37,409 bases of DNA from Acidobacteriota bacterium (GCA_903970435.1 CAJCIS010000186.1:1-37409); one strand, 5' to 3'. Numbered from the stretch's first letter, positions 18,001-25,317 are shown. The notes: generated from the letters alone by a model not told the origin. Translations and numbers: made by a program.

Positions 18001-18563
18001 TGTGCCGCACCGAACACCTGGTCATGCTGAACGACGACATGGAAGTGTTTCGCGACGACTGGCTCACCAGCCTGCTGGAATTGTCGCAGGAACCCGAAAT
18101 CGGCGCCGTCGGCGCGCGGTTACTGCACGCCGACGGTTCCATTCAGCATGTCGGCTGTGTCATCGGCATCTGCGGCGGCTCGGCGCACGTGTACCATTCA
18201 TTTCCCGGCGAATTTGTCGGCTACAACGGCTTTACCCACCTTATTCGCAACTACGCCGCGGTAACCGGCGCGTGCTTCGCGACCCGCAAGAGCGTGCTCG
18301 CACAGGTCGGTTCGTTCGACGAAAGCTTTGCCGTCGATTTCAATGACACCGATCTATGCCTGCGCATGATCGAGGCGGGGTATCGTATCGCCTACACCCC
18401 GTTTTGCGAGCTTTTTCATTTCGAGGGTGCTTCGGCGCAGCGTGTTCGGCAGAATGCGGATGAGCATCGCCGGTTTGTGGCGCGCTGGGCGCGGTACATG
18501 GCGGATGATCCTTACTTCAATCCCAATTTTGCGCGGGATCGGTTTGATTTTGCTGTGGCTTAG
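15051..18563 (+). CDS. Three-domain glycosyltransferase with N-terminal repeats (GT4 + GT2 + GT2)
   Basis: This 1170-aa protein probably builds several linkages of a surface glycan. The N-terminus holds three copies of a ~40-residue module (about 12-52, 113-153, 178-216), each with a YL....PDV motif, then an HY/HW pair and a G-R/E turn. A GT4-type domain follows (about 237-610): FGINVFGPFAATSGLGTAAR at its start and the donor-site motif EGFGLNIAEFMALGKPVIA near 485. The first GT2 domain (about 640-880) has ISLIVPVYN, the acidic MLDNDD and YTDEDKIDEDG. The second GT2 domain (about 900-1165) has NFEIMVVDNS, MLNDDMEV and FNDTDLCLRM. No signal peptide or membrane helix is visible, so it is cytosolic. 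Such fused enzymes are typical of O-antigen, capsule or flagellin-glycan loci. Acceptor unknown. Confidence 0.88.
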   Translation: MSEDPFEAEDFPEDLYLAAFGDVREAVEAGLFVNGYAHYLAFGREEIASGIRPWPFGGGPPGLAHSILPPADAFEPVPPSPEPMSLPAFEGAIRYTPPPAPAKGRSLADLFSESLYLAVNPDVAALVSQGVVANGRTHWRERGQAEEAQGLRPSITHDALYEGMPAPGTDAAVDASSFDAESYLLLYPDVRQALGSDPAAALHHWLHHGRFEGRVGAGVAPYRGWQARAAEVLAKPFGINVFGPFAATSGLGTAARGLLAALETLGIPVELHPFDVSRALPRITPEERARLPRYRINLIMANADQMARLTSLYATGFFDDAYNIAVWAWELAAFRHDWFTAFGPVDEIWTNSDFEMESIGAVSPVPLTKIRLPIEAVWHDPEQGRDVFGIPRDRFVFMVAFDVGSTSARKNPRMVVQAFREAFAGRENVFLVIKFHSTAVEPAITRQLTQALRGADNVLVISDLLTETDMGLLRAACDCFVSAHRSEGFGLNIAEFMALGKPVIATAYSGNLEFFDETVGYPIAHTLTEVKAQAGPYMPFSVWAEPDHDSLVAQFRAVYENQQEAWARGAAGARRIREELSPQRIGHEMRRRIHVAGLAAGLPPYLAWIGKTRNITGPAPVAALTQAQREAIVALGMNRPVISLIVPVYNVAAAWLEACIASVRRQTYPFWELCLCDDASTEEGTRAVLDRYQGTDPRIRVRRLPRNHGIGGASNMAAEMSTGEFIAMLDNDDTLEPDALIEIARALFAHPDTDVIYTDEDKIDEDGQLIDTYYKPDFSPEHLESVMYVLHMLVVRKSLFFKLGGFRPEFDGAQDFDLMLRLSRETTKIHHIRRALYHWRAVQGSAAAVVDAKPYALQAGFRALAEHARIRHGDHAWVEQGLLPGTFRVRRKILGQPRASLIILTNNGSLELPGRGRFHMVDNLVDSILRHTAYRNFEIMVVDNSKLSPPQLARFAELGVRVENFTGAVVPFNYAAKANFALRMCRTEHLVMLNDDMEVFRDDWLTSLLELSQEPEIGAVGARLLHADGSIQHVGCVIGICGGSAHVYHSFPGEFVGYNGFTHLIRNYAAVTGACFATRKSVLAQVGSFDESFAVDFNDTDLCLRMIEAGYRIAYTPFCELFHFEGASAQRVRQNADEHRRFVARWARYMADDPYFNPNFARDRFDFAVA

Positions 18564-18577
18564 AAAGGAAGGAAGTC

Positions 18578-18613
18578 GTTCTTTTTTGAAAGAAAGAACC
18601 AAAGAACCTTTGG
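18578..18613. repeat. Single arm of the AT-rich element family (copy E)
   Basis: A left-type arm, GTTCTTTTTTGAAAGAAAG and onward to CTTTGG, stands without a partner within the usual distance. A right-type arm occurs 370 bases further on (copy F at 18980). The small gene at 18747 lies between them. Confidence 0.7.
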
Positions 18614-18746
18614 CTCGGCAGGAAGTGCCTTCCTGGGCGATGGGTCGGCAATTCTTGCCTGGGTTTGGGCGTGAATTTGCGGATAAATTGATGGCATGCA
18701 ATGTGCTTCTTTGCTTCCTGCAGTAGATTTTGCAGGAGAAGCACCC

Positions 18747-18956
18747 ATGAATATCGGCGCAATTTCGAGTTCGGCCGGCGCGGCAGCGGCGCAGCGGGGT
18801 ACGCAATCCACCAGCACGCAGAGTGTTCAGTCCAGCGCCACGGCCAAGCCGCACCACCAGCATCACCACGCCGGCGGCGCCAAGGGAACCGGCGCGCTGA
18901 CGGCAGGCACATTGACAACCTCGGGTTCGACGCCCGTGCTGGACACGCTCGTGTAG
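18747..18956 (+). CDS. Small Ser/Ala/His-rich protein of unknown function (69 aa)
   Basis: The ATG follows an AGGAGA ribosome binding site by 7 bases, which makes this a credible gene despite its size. The protein begins MNIGAISSSAGAAAAQRG, has a Ser/Thr/Gln-rich centre, a His cluster (KPHHQHHHAGGAKG) and a Thr/Gly/Ser-rich end. It looks disordered. The His cluster could bind Ni, Zn or Cu, and the Ser/Thr density could serve as glycosylation sites for the neighbouring glycosyltransferase; both are inference. It is bracketed by two single arms of the inverted-repeat family. Confidence 0.55.
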   Translation: MNIGAISSSAGAAAAQRGTQSTSTQSVQSSATAKPHHQHHHAGGAKGTGALTAGTLTTSGSTPVLDTLV

Positions 18957-18979
18957 GCTGTTGCGCAGCTTGAAAAAGA

Positions 18980-19013
18980 CAAAAGTTTTTTGTTTCTTTT
19001 TTCAAAAAAAGAA
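18980..19013. repeat. Single arm of the AT-rich element family (copy F)
   Basis: A right-type arm (CAAAAGTTTTTTGTTTC and onward) lies just after the 69-aa gene and just before the end of the convergent acyl carrier protein gene. It could pair with copy E across the small gene, or serve as a terminator by its own short internal inverted repeat. Confidence 0.7.
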
Positions 19014-19033
19014 ATATTTCCTTCCTCGCCCGC

Positions 19034-19297
19034 TTATGCGAGATTTTGCGCCTTGCGGGCAACAACATCGGCAAGGTCGCCGACGCACCTGAGGCTATCT
19101 ATTTCGCGCGTGTTCAGCTTGATGTTGAACCGCTCTTCCACCGATACCATGATTTCGATCTGCTTGAAGCTGTCCCACCCAGGAACGTCCTTGGCGCCGA
19201 GCGCCGGTTGTAACTGCATGTCGTCGCGCATGAAGACCTCATTGAAGATTTCGGTCAATGCGGCGTAGATCGCCTCCTGATTGGCGGGATGGGTCAT
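19034..19297 (-). CDS. Acyl carrier protein
   Basis: This 87-aa carrier protein carries a thioester-bound acyl group on a 4'-phosphopantetheine arm attached to Ser43 in the motif GWDSFKQ. The surrounding helices (YAALTEIFNEVF and IEIMVSVEERFNIKL) match the four-helix carrier fold. The DSF variant of the usual DSL is common in carriers that work with FkbH-type enzymes. It follows the FkbH-like gene with a gap of only 6 bases, so both are co-transcribed and probably form one pathway. It is not the housekeeping fatty-acid carrier: no fab genes lie nearby. Confidence 0.88.
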   Translation of the reverse strand: MTHPANQEAIYAALTEIFNEVFMRDDMQLQPALGAKDVPGWDSFKQIEIMVSVEERFNIKLNTREIDSLRCVGDLADVVARKAQNLA

Positions 19298-19303
19298 TGG
19301 ATT

Positions 19304-21184
19304 TCAGCCTTCAATTGTTTCGATGAACGTGGGCAGGGACGAGAAATTGTCCAGGTCGAGGCTTGCGAGGCTGCTTCCGTCGGGGTCGCGTGACACCACG
19401 GAAAAGCCGAGCGATTCGTAATGGTCCTTGACCATGAGGTTTTTCGCTGTGGGTATATACTCACCGAGAAGCGTATGAGCGCGCAATGACCTGGCTGCCG
19501 CCACAACAAGGTTGAGGGTGGTTGCCTCCACCTGGCGGCCCAGGACCCGGCAGCTCATGAGCCAGGTGTCGATGAGCACCGTGCCGGGTGATTGGGTTCG
19601 GCCGATGACGATGGCGATAATACCGTTATCACCGAAGCGGTCCAGCAGGCGCAGCTGGAGTCCGAAGGCGGCCGGGTCGGCGATGAAGCCCATGATTTCC
19701 GATTCCGTGTGACGGCGGGTGGTGAGATTGAACTGGTTTGTCTTGTTGATGAGCTGGACGATACGCTGCAGGCCAAGCGCATCGAAATGCTTCCACACCA
19801 TGCGCATCTGTAGTCCGCGCAGATAGCCTTCCAGGTCGGAGGCGCCCGCGCGGAGTTGCTCGCGCGCGCGATTCTCCTGATACTGTGTGGTCCTCTCACG
19901 ATCTTCGTCGGTTATGGCCAGGCTCTCGAAATAGCCGGCTTCGGCGAGCAATTGCGGCACGTCGGCGGGGTCGTCGGAGATTTCCGGTACCGCTACCATC
20001 GGCAGTTCGGTGCGCACGAAGTCGCGTTCAAATGGATTGTCGTCGAGGAACACTAGCGAATCGAGGCCAATATTCAACGCGGCCGCGATGGCGCGGATGT
20101 TCGCGGGCTTGTCGTCCCAGTTGGCACGGAAACACGCAATGTCGCTGAGGCGCAAAACCATGTCGGGGTGGCTTTCGAATGGCGCGCGCGCGTTCGCCTC
20201 GTCGTTCTTGCTGCAGACGGCGAGGATGACGCCGCGGCGGGCCAGTTCCTTGGCATATTCCTGGACAGCGACAAAGGCTTCGCCGAGCGGGCTGCCTTGC
20301 CCTATGATGATGCCTTCCATGCCGTCGTCGCCGATAACACCGCCCCAGAGTGTGTTGTCGAGGTCGAGAACGAGGCATTTGTAGGAACGGCCTTGGCGCG
20401 CCGCAATCAGGCGCGCCACCATGTCGCCGTAGATGGGGCCGCGGGCTGGACTTACCTCCTGCTTGGCGCGGTGCCATAATGCGGTGTCGTGCCAGGCGGT
20501 CAGGCCGTCACGGTCTGCGGCCTGGTCGAGCGCCAGAAGGTCCACGCCGTCGGCGTCGGCCATTTCGCGCAGCGATTCGTTCAATCTGGCTATGAAACGG
20601 CTGCGCGAGCCGGGAAGGCGATGTTCGTTACTGCCCATTAAGGGCGGGAACGGATCGAGCAAGGCCTGTTGGATGATTTGGCCATTGAAGGTCTGCTTCG
20701 CCGCGCGCCAACAGCGCAGGATGAGCGCTTGCGCCTCCTGGAGGGCGGCGGCTGCATCGTCCGCCGACATGGCAGCGTGCGCACCTTGCGCGAGATGGCG
20801 GGAATCCAGGGCGAACAGAATACAGTCGGGTTTGAAAGCATGCAGGCTGGAGGCGGGATCCAGCAATTCCTGCACATACTGCCCGAAGCCGCTTTCGTAT
20901 GTTGTGATCCAGATGTTGCGGCGCAACCCGCCAACCCGAATGGGGGCGTGCAGATGCGCGACGGTGGATGAGGCGAGAATTGCCAGCCTTACGGGGCGGG
21001 TGGCGGTCTGGGGTGGGACCGTCGCTTCGTAGCGATGTCGAATCGTCGTGTCGAGCGCGTTGGTGCGAACGAAGTCCAGCCTGTGGTTTGCCAATGCGAC
21101 GGCATTCGCCCAGATGTCGGCTTTCTGGTGAGATAACTCCCGCAGGTGTGTACGCCAGTTGGGATGCTCGGGCAGCCATCTCAT
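19304..21184 (-). CDS. FkbH-like HAD-superfamily (HAD-IIIC) acyl-carrier loading enzyme
   Basis: FkbH-family enzymes take 1,3-bisphosphoglycerate, remove its phosphate and load the glyceryl unit onto an acyl carrier protein. The 626-aa protein has an N-terminal SGNH-like part (about 65-250, with LAILASSTVAHLHAPIRV and GQYVQELLDPASSLHAF). The HAD domain follows, with motif I DLDNTLWGG (274-282) and Cys324 in AVCSKNDEAN, a candidate acyl-binding nucleophile. The C-terminal part (about 470-626) is GNAT-like (LIDTWLMSCRVLGR). The frame runs upstream into an inverted-repeat element, so I used the ATG at 21184. No polyketide synthase is in the window; a glycan or lipid acceptor is inferred. Confidence 0.88.
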   Translation of the reverse strand: MRWLPEHPNWRTHLRELSHQKADIWANAVALANHRLDFVRTNALDTTIRHRYEATVPPQTATRPVRLAILASSTVAHLHAPIRVGGLRRNIWITTYESGFGQYVQELLDPASSLHAFKPDCILFALDSRHLAQGAHAAMSADDAAAALQEAQALILRCWRAAKQTFNGQIIQQALLDPFPPLMGSNEHRLPGSRSRFIARLNESLREMADADGVDLLALDQAADRDGLTAWHDTALWHRAKQEVSPARGPIYGDMVARLIAARQGRSYKCLVLDLDNTLWGGVIGDDGMEGIIIGQGSPLGEAFVAVQEYAKELARRGVILAVCSKNDEANARAPFESHPDMVLRLSDIACFRANWDDKPANIRAIAAALNIGLDSLVFLDDNPFERDFVRTELPMVAVPEISDDPADVPQLLAEAGYFESLAITDEDRERTTQYQENRAREQLRAGASDLEGYLRGLQMRMVWKHFDALGLQRIVQLINKTNQFNLTTRRHTESEIMGFIADPAAFGLQLRLLDRFGDNGIIAIVIGRTQSPGTVLIDTWLMSCRVLGRQVEATTLNLVVAAARSLRAHTLLGEYIPTAKNLMVKDHYESLGFSVVSRDPDGSSLASLDLDNFSSLPTFIETIEG

Positions 21185-21220
21185 ACGAGCGGGCCTTGGG
21201 TGGGGAGGGCAAGGAAGTAT

Positions 21221-21339
21221 TTCTTTTTTGAAAAAAAGAAACAAAAAACTTTTGCTACTGTGCTCCCGCAAACATATCCCATGAGGCGTGTACCCTTAAA
21301 CGAGAAAAAGTTTTTTGGTTCTTTTTTTCAAAAAAGAAC
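21221..21339. repeat. AT-rich inverted-repeat element, copy G
   Basis: The left arm (21221-21254) and right arm (about 21305-21339) are near-perfect inverted copies. The core (CTACTGTGCTCCCGC and onward) differs from the cores of copies A to D, so the arms are conserved more strongly than the core. It separates the FkbH-like gene start from the end of the PhaC-like gene. Confidence 0.85.
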
Positions 21340-21351
21340 TTCTTGCTATTC

Positions 21352-22362
21352 CTATTCGCACAGCCACGCGACAAGGCGGTCCCAAAGCACACGCTTGGCC
21401 GTGGAGCCCGCGACCATGCCGATGTGCCCGGCGGAGGGCACATGCAGTTCGGCGCCCTCGATGCGTTCGGCGAGCGCGCGGGCGCTTTCCGGAGGGACGA
21501 TTTTATCGCGGCCGGGCGCCGCGACGAAACATGGCAGGCGAAGGGCGGCCGGCGTGACGGGCAAGCCCAGGATGCGCCAAGTCCCTGCAGCAGGCGCATT
21601 GGCGCCATACCAGCTACCCAGAGTCTCACGCGCGACGGCGGCGGGGAGGGGGATACCATCATTCAGCCAATCTTCCATGGCGACAAACATTGTTGCGCGG
21701 ACGCTATCCTGGTCCTGACGCCCGAAATCGCGATACTTCGCGCCCACGCTGCCGGGGTCGAGCAGGGTGAAAAGCAACTGCAACGTGTCCACCGGCAAGG
21801 CGCCTCCCGCCAGGAGCGCCGGCTCCAGGACCGGCAGCAGCGCGGCGAGGTCGCGCGCCTGCCGCGGGTCCGCGGCCCAAAAGTCCCAGGGCGTCGCCAA
21901 GAGCGCCAGACGGCTGATGGAGTCGGGCCGCCGCTGCGCGAGAGCGACCGCCATCAGTCCGCCCATGCAGTATCCGGCGAGAGCGACCGGTGCCCCGCCG
22001 GTATTGGCCACGACGTGGGACAACGCGCGCTCCAGGCGCCCGGCGATGTAGTCGGACAGTGAAAATGCGCGCTCGGTCTCGCCGGGGTAGCCCCAGTCGA
22101 GAAGGAGTGGGCGAACGCCGGAACGCGCGAGGTAGCGCAGCATGGAGTGGTCAGGCAGCAGATCCAGGACATAGGCCCGGTTGACGAGGCTGGGCACCAC
22201 GAGGAGAGGGGCGCCGTCATCGGGGCCATAATCGAGAAGGCGCGTGGCGCCTTCGGTCCAGATGGCCGGCGGATCCTGCATTTGGCGATGCGAGGGGTGC
22301 CGGCGATAGGCCGCGATTCCGGCGATGAGAGCGGCGTCAGGCGCCGGTACTGCCGCCGCCAT
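21352..22362 (-). CDS. phaC: PhaC-like polyhydroxyalkanoate synthase / alpha-beta hydrolase
   Basis: The protein (336 aa from the chosen start) has the alpha/beta-hydrolase core of PHA synthases, which polymerise 3-hydroxyacyl-CoA into storage polyester. The lipase-like box has Cys as nucleophile (GYCMGG, Cys132), as in PhaC. VPSLVNRAYVLDLLP and RPLLLDWGYPG are PhaC signatures. An Asp in GRDKIVPPESA and a His in SAGHIGM complete the triad. It is much shorter than class I synthases (about 560-600 aa) and resembles class III PhaC in size. It overlaps the upstream small gene by 26 bases, so the pair is co-translated. The frame stays open to 22521, but that part shadows the small gene. A hydrolase role cannot be excluded. 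Confidence 0.75.
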   Translation of the reverse strand: MAAAVPAPDAALIAGIAAYRRHPSHRQMQDPPAIWTEGATRLLDYGPDDGAPLLVVPSLVNRAYVLDLLPDHSMLRYLARSGVRPLLLDWGYPGETERAFSLSDYIAGRLERALSHVVANTGGAPVALAGYCMGGLMAVALAQRRPDSISRLALLATPWDFWAADPRQARDLAALLPVLEPALLAGGALPVDTLQLLFTLLDPGSVGAKYRDFGRQDQDSVRATMFVAMEDWLNDGIPLPAAVARETLGSWYGANAPAAGTWRILGLPVTPAALRLPCFVAAPGRDKIVPPESARALAERIEGAELHVPSAGHIGMVAGSTAKRVLWDRLVAWLCE

Positions 22363-22702
22363 CTCTGCCAGCGTTGAGGGCAAGCCTTCGCTCAAGCTCC
22401 GCAACACGGTTTGCCAGGCGCTGGAGGGCTGCATCGCGATCGTCAAGTGGAGCCACAGGGGCCGTGGGCCCCGCCGCCGGAGCGGCCCGGGCGCGTCCCG
22501 GCGCATTGTCAAGTCGGTCATCGAGGCGCGGCCGGGTCATGCGTTCGGCGGCGCTGGACCAGTTCGCCACGAGGCGGACCCAGGCATCCTGCAGTTCGCG
22601 GTCCGACGCCATCGCCGACAGCTCGCTTTGCCAGATGGTGATCCAGTCTCGGGCAATTGCCTGAAGTTCGAGGGGGGGCGCACCGCGCTGCCCATCCGCC
22701 AT
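22337..22702 (-). CDS. Small PHA-synthase-associated protein (PhaE/PhaR-subunit-like candidate)
   Basis: The 121-aa protein has an N-terminal helical part (LELQAIARDWITIWQSELSA, then DRELQDAWVRLVANW), an Ala/Pro-rich linker, and a C-terminal heptad-like helix (DAALQRLANRVAELERRL). This layout resembles the small partner subunits of class III/IV PHA synthases, but I cannot assign it with certainty. GGTGAGGA lies upstream of the ATG. Its end overlaps the start of the PhaC-like gene, which supports a two-subunit enzyme. Confidence 0.6.
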   Translation of the reverse strand: MADGQRGAPPLELQAIARDWITIWQSELSAMASDRELQDAWVRLVANWSSAAERMTRPRLDDRLDNAPGRARAAPAAGPTAPVAPLDDRDAALQRLANRVAELERRLALNAGRDGGGSTGA

Positions 22703-22912
22703 CTGTCATGTCCTCACCCCCGCCGGGCCCGCACCATACGCACGGCGGCGCTGCGACCCAAGATGGGCATACCGGTGTTCGGTGTTGCCTCCCGCCCGGG
22801 GTGCCGGCCGATGGCAGTTCCAGATTGAGCCACGATCAGGGTGCTCATGTATTTGGTGCGGCGCCGCACGCGTGGTAGCAATCGTTGATACGGCGTAGTG
22901 CCGGGGGAACCG

Positions 22913-23512
22913 ATGACTGAACCACTTGGGGCCAATCACGCTGAGCCCGTTCCGGCCGAGACGCCGGTGGTCGTGAAGAAATACGCCAATCGCCGGCTCT
23001 ATAATACGGAGAGCTCCAGCTACATTACATTGGACAACCTGGCCGACATGGTTCGGGCAGGGCGGGACTTCGTTGTTTATGACGCGCGGTCGGGCGAGGA
23101 TATTACCCGCGGCGTGCTGACGCAGATCATTGTCGAGGAAGAGAACAAGGGCCGGGCCGTGCTGCCGACCGCCTTCCTGCGCCAGCTCATCGGCTTCTAT
23201 GGGGACAGCCTGGGCGGCATGGTGCCCAGGTATGTGGAACAAACGATGAGCGCTATTGCGCGGCAGCAGGCGCAGGTGCGCGAGGCGATGCAGCAGACCA
23301 TGGGGAATCTGTTGCCTCCCGGCCTGGAGGAAATGAGGCGGCAGAATGTCGCCATGATGGAGCGCGCAATGAGCTTGTTTTCGCCGTTCTACCGGCCCGG
23401 CGAAGGCGAGACACAGAGTGGCGATGCCGGGGAGGAGCTGCGCGCGCTGCGACAAGAGGTTGCCGAACTTCGCTCGCAGCTGGCATCGAAGCAGACAGGC
23501 ACCGGCCACTAG
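22913..23512 (+). CDS. phaR: Polyhydroxyalkanoate synthesis repressor PhaR
   Basis: PhaR binds both DNA and PHA granules and represses phasin and other PHA genes until polymer is made. The 199-aa protein has the N-terminal DNA-binding domain (about residues 18-80): VVKKYANRRLYNTESSSYIT, then DNLADMVRAG and EDITRGVLTQIIVEEE, all hallmark motifs. The second domain (about 85-165) is helical and Met/Gln-rich, and a short coiled coil (ELRALRQEVAELRSQL) ends the protein. The ATG at 22913 has GGGGGAA 6 bases upstream; a GTG at 22898 is an alternative. It is divergent from the PhaC-like pair, so the 210-base gap probably holds its operators. Confidence 0.93.
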   Translation: MTEPLGANHAEPVPAETPVVVKKYANRRLYNTESSSYITLDNLADMVRAGRDFVVYDARSGEDITRGVLTQIIVEEENKGRAVLPTAFLRQLIGFYGDSLGGMVPRYVEQTMSAIARQQAQVREAMQQTMGNLLPPGLEEMRRQNVAMMERAMSLFSPFYRPGEGETQSGDAGEELRALRQEVAELRSQLASKQTGTGH

Positions 23513-23963
23513 CGCGCGGTTCAGGTTGCGTGATGTGTGAGTGCCGGTCGCGATGTAGCTCGGTGTTTTGAGCAGCATCTTATCTCTGTGCTGCCGCACC
23601 TTGCGGTGACGTTGGTGTAAAGGGCGTTGGGAAGATTTTGCCAAGCCGGGCGGCTTGGCATGTTGCCTGGAGCGCCGGCGCGGCTCGGGACCCTGTGATG
23701 GTGCCTCGTTTCAAGGCGGAGGCGCCCGGCATCGACGGTGCCGCGGATATCGCCATTTAAGCGAGGAACACCCCGCATTGTTTCATCGCTGACGGGAACG
23801 GACGGCTGGCTGAGGCGTTACCGCCACGCTTTGGCCGGATCCTTGGACCTCTCGACGACCGACCATGTGAACGTTGACGCCTTACCTCGGTCTGCTTCGG
23901 CGTCCCTGGCCGATTTGATGAGATGACGTGTTTGCCTGCCTGAAATTGCTTGGGGAGACGCTG
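23513..23963. other. Intergenic region with a perfect 8-bp hairpin
   Basis: No convincing gene lies between phaR and the next regulator. The most notable structure is a perfect stem GCCAAGCC / GGCTTGGC (23640-23647 and 23652-23659) with a 4-base loop. It has no T-run, so it may be a factor-dependent terminator for phaR or part of a leader. A 62-codon frame (23738-23926) lacks protein-like composition and was not annotated. Confidence 0.4.
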
Positions 23964-24419
23964 GTGTCATACGGAACTTACACGTGGTCGAAAGACGGCG
24001 CTGACGATCGCGCGGGGGCGAATGGGTCTCTTGAGCGGCAAGCGCGGCCAAGCCCTCGGGCAAATGATGCCGACCGGCACGTGGGAAGCAGAATTCGCGA
24101 ACGGCGAATCATGCTCGGCCTTTCACAACAACAACTCGCACAGATGATCGGGGTTACCTATCAGCAAGCGCATAAGTACGAGCGTGGTCTGAACCGCATT
24201 TCGGCGGGACGCCTGTACGAAATTGCGCAGGTGCTGAGTGTTCCGATATCCTGGTTCTTCGAGGGGATGCACGCCGTCGGCGGGCCCGCCGAGATGACGC
24301 AGCGGCAGCGTATGTGCCTGGAACTGGCGCGAAACTTCGCGATGATTGATAACGAAAAGCATCAGGAAGCGTTGAGTCAGATGGCGCGCGCGCTGGCGCA
24401 GGCAGAGGGCGCCGTTTGA
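23964..24419 (+). CDS. XRE-family transcriptional regulator (host type)
   Basis: The protein (151 aa from GTG 23964) has a disordered N-terminus and one helix-turn-helix domain: VGSRIRERRIMLGLSQQQLA, then MIGVTYQQAHKYERGLNRIS and AGRLYEIAQVLSVPISWFFEG. The C-terminal part (EMTQRQRMCLELARNFAMID, then HQEALSQMARAL) is helical and may dimerise. This pattern matches the widespread alphaproteobacterial regulators related to PraR of rhizobia, which control surface and biofilm genes. GGGGAG lies 6 bases before the chosen GTG; an earlier GTG at 23928 would add 12 residues. Base composition is host-like, so I place it outside the prophage. Confidence 0.8.
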   Translation: MSYGTYTWSKDGADDRAGANGSLERQARPSPRANDADRHVGSRIRERRIMLGLSQQQLAQMIGVTYQQAHKYERGLNRISAGRLYEIAQVLSVPISWFFEGMHAVGGPAEMTQRQRMCLELARNFAMIDNEKHQEALSQMARALAQAEGAV

Positions 24420-24984
24420 ACCCTACGTTCGACTTGTCTCCGATTGGCGTAGCCGCGGTAAAGTCTAGGAACGTTGGCATGTGGGCCGCCGGGTGCCGAC
24501 TTTCGCCGCAACGGGCGCCGCGCAGCTCAAACTACGTGCCGTGTCGGGCAAATTCGATCAGTCTGATGATCCCTTAAAACAATCCGGTTCCGCGTGTCGC
24601 GATCACCCGACCTTATGATTTCGCGCACCGCGCCGCGAAGGTACTGCGATCGTCATTCTCGCCGCCTGAACGTGTTGGGGCCGATGACCGGCGACTTTCC
24701 AGATGGTGGGCACCCGGTGGGATTGCCCGTGCCCAATCATGGGCATGAACAAGTCCGTCGTCATAGAAGTCACAAGAGGCGGCTGCGAAGGTCATGATGA
24801 CTGCTCCATAAAGCATCGTTCATAGCAATATGGCGAAATCGTCCCCGAATGACAGTATCTGAAGCTCATAGGAATCCTGAATACTGTAAATAGAATTACT
24901 TCGTGACCTGTGAAAGTGAAAAGCTTGTAAATTCTGCGGCCTTTGTGGCGGCGGAAAGGCGTTATCGGCGGCCCTTTGGTGCCT
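24420..24984. other. Gene-free region at the probable host-prophage junction
   Basis: Neither strand shows a protein-like frame with a ribosome binding site. Base composition shifts from GC-rich to more AT-rich between about 24,500 and 24,900, just before the leftward repressor. The left attachment site should lie here if the prophage ends here, but no tRNA or tmRNA fragment that could serve as the target was seen. Confidence 0.4.
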
Positions 24985-25317
24985 TCATTCCCTTGCGCGG
25001 GCGAGCTTACGCGCCGTTCGAAGGAGAAAAGAGCGATCTTCGGGATCGCAACCCCGGTAGAGGCGCAACAGCGCGAGTTCGTCACCGGTCACATCGCCGT
25101 GGGCGCGGCTGCCCTGCAACAGATGTTCAACCGTGGTGGCGAGTGCTTCCGCAATGCGCGTTATGTTGCCACGGAGCTGTCCCGCCCGGTCGGTTTCCCA
25201 CTGAGCAACCGCACTTCGGCTAACGTCGCACGCGTCAGCCAAATCTTCCTGCGTCATGCCCTGATCGCGGCGCAAGGCTCTGATTCGGGACCCTACGGTA
25301 TCTGCTGAAGTTTCCAT
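24985..25317 (-). CDS. Phage-type XRE repressor
   Basis: This 110-aa protein has an N-terminal helix-turn-helix domain (about residues 8-62): VGSRIRALRRDQGMTQEDLA, then DVSRSAVAQWE and RGNITRIAEALATTVEHLLQG. The C-terminal tail (ELALLRLYRGCDPEDRSFLL) is helical. It has no peptidase S24 domain, so it would not respond to RecA by self-cleavage. It is transcribed away from a GcrA-like gene, and a palindromic operator candidate lies between them. This arrangement suggests the lysogeny repressor of the prophage to the right. Confidence 0.78.
   Translation of the reverse strand: METSADTVGSRIRALRRDQGMTQEDLADACDVSRSAVAQWETDRAGQLRGNITRIAEALATTVEHLLQGSRAHGDVTGDELALLRLYRGCDPEDRSFLLRTARKLARARE

Noticed and set aside
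22706-23644. A 312-codon minus-strand frame
   Set aside because: It is the shadow of phaR, which has unmistakable family motifs on the plus strand.
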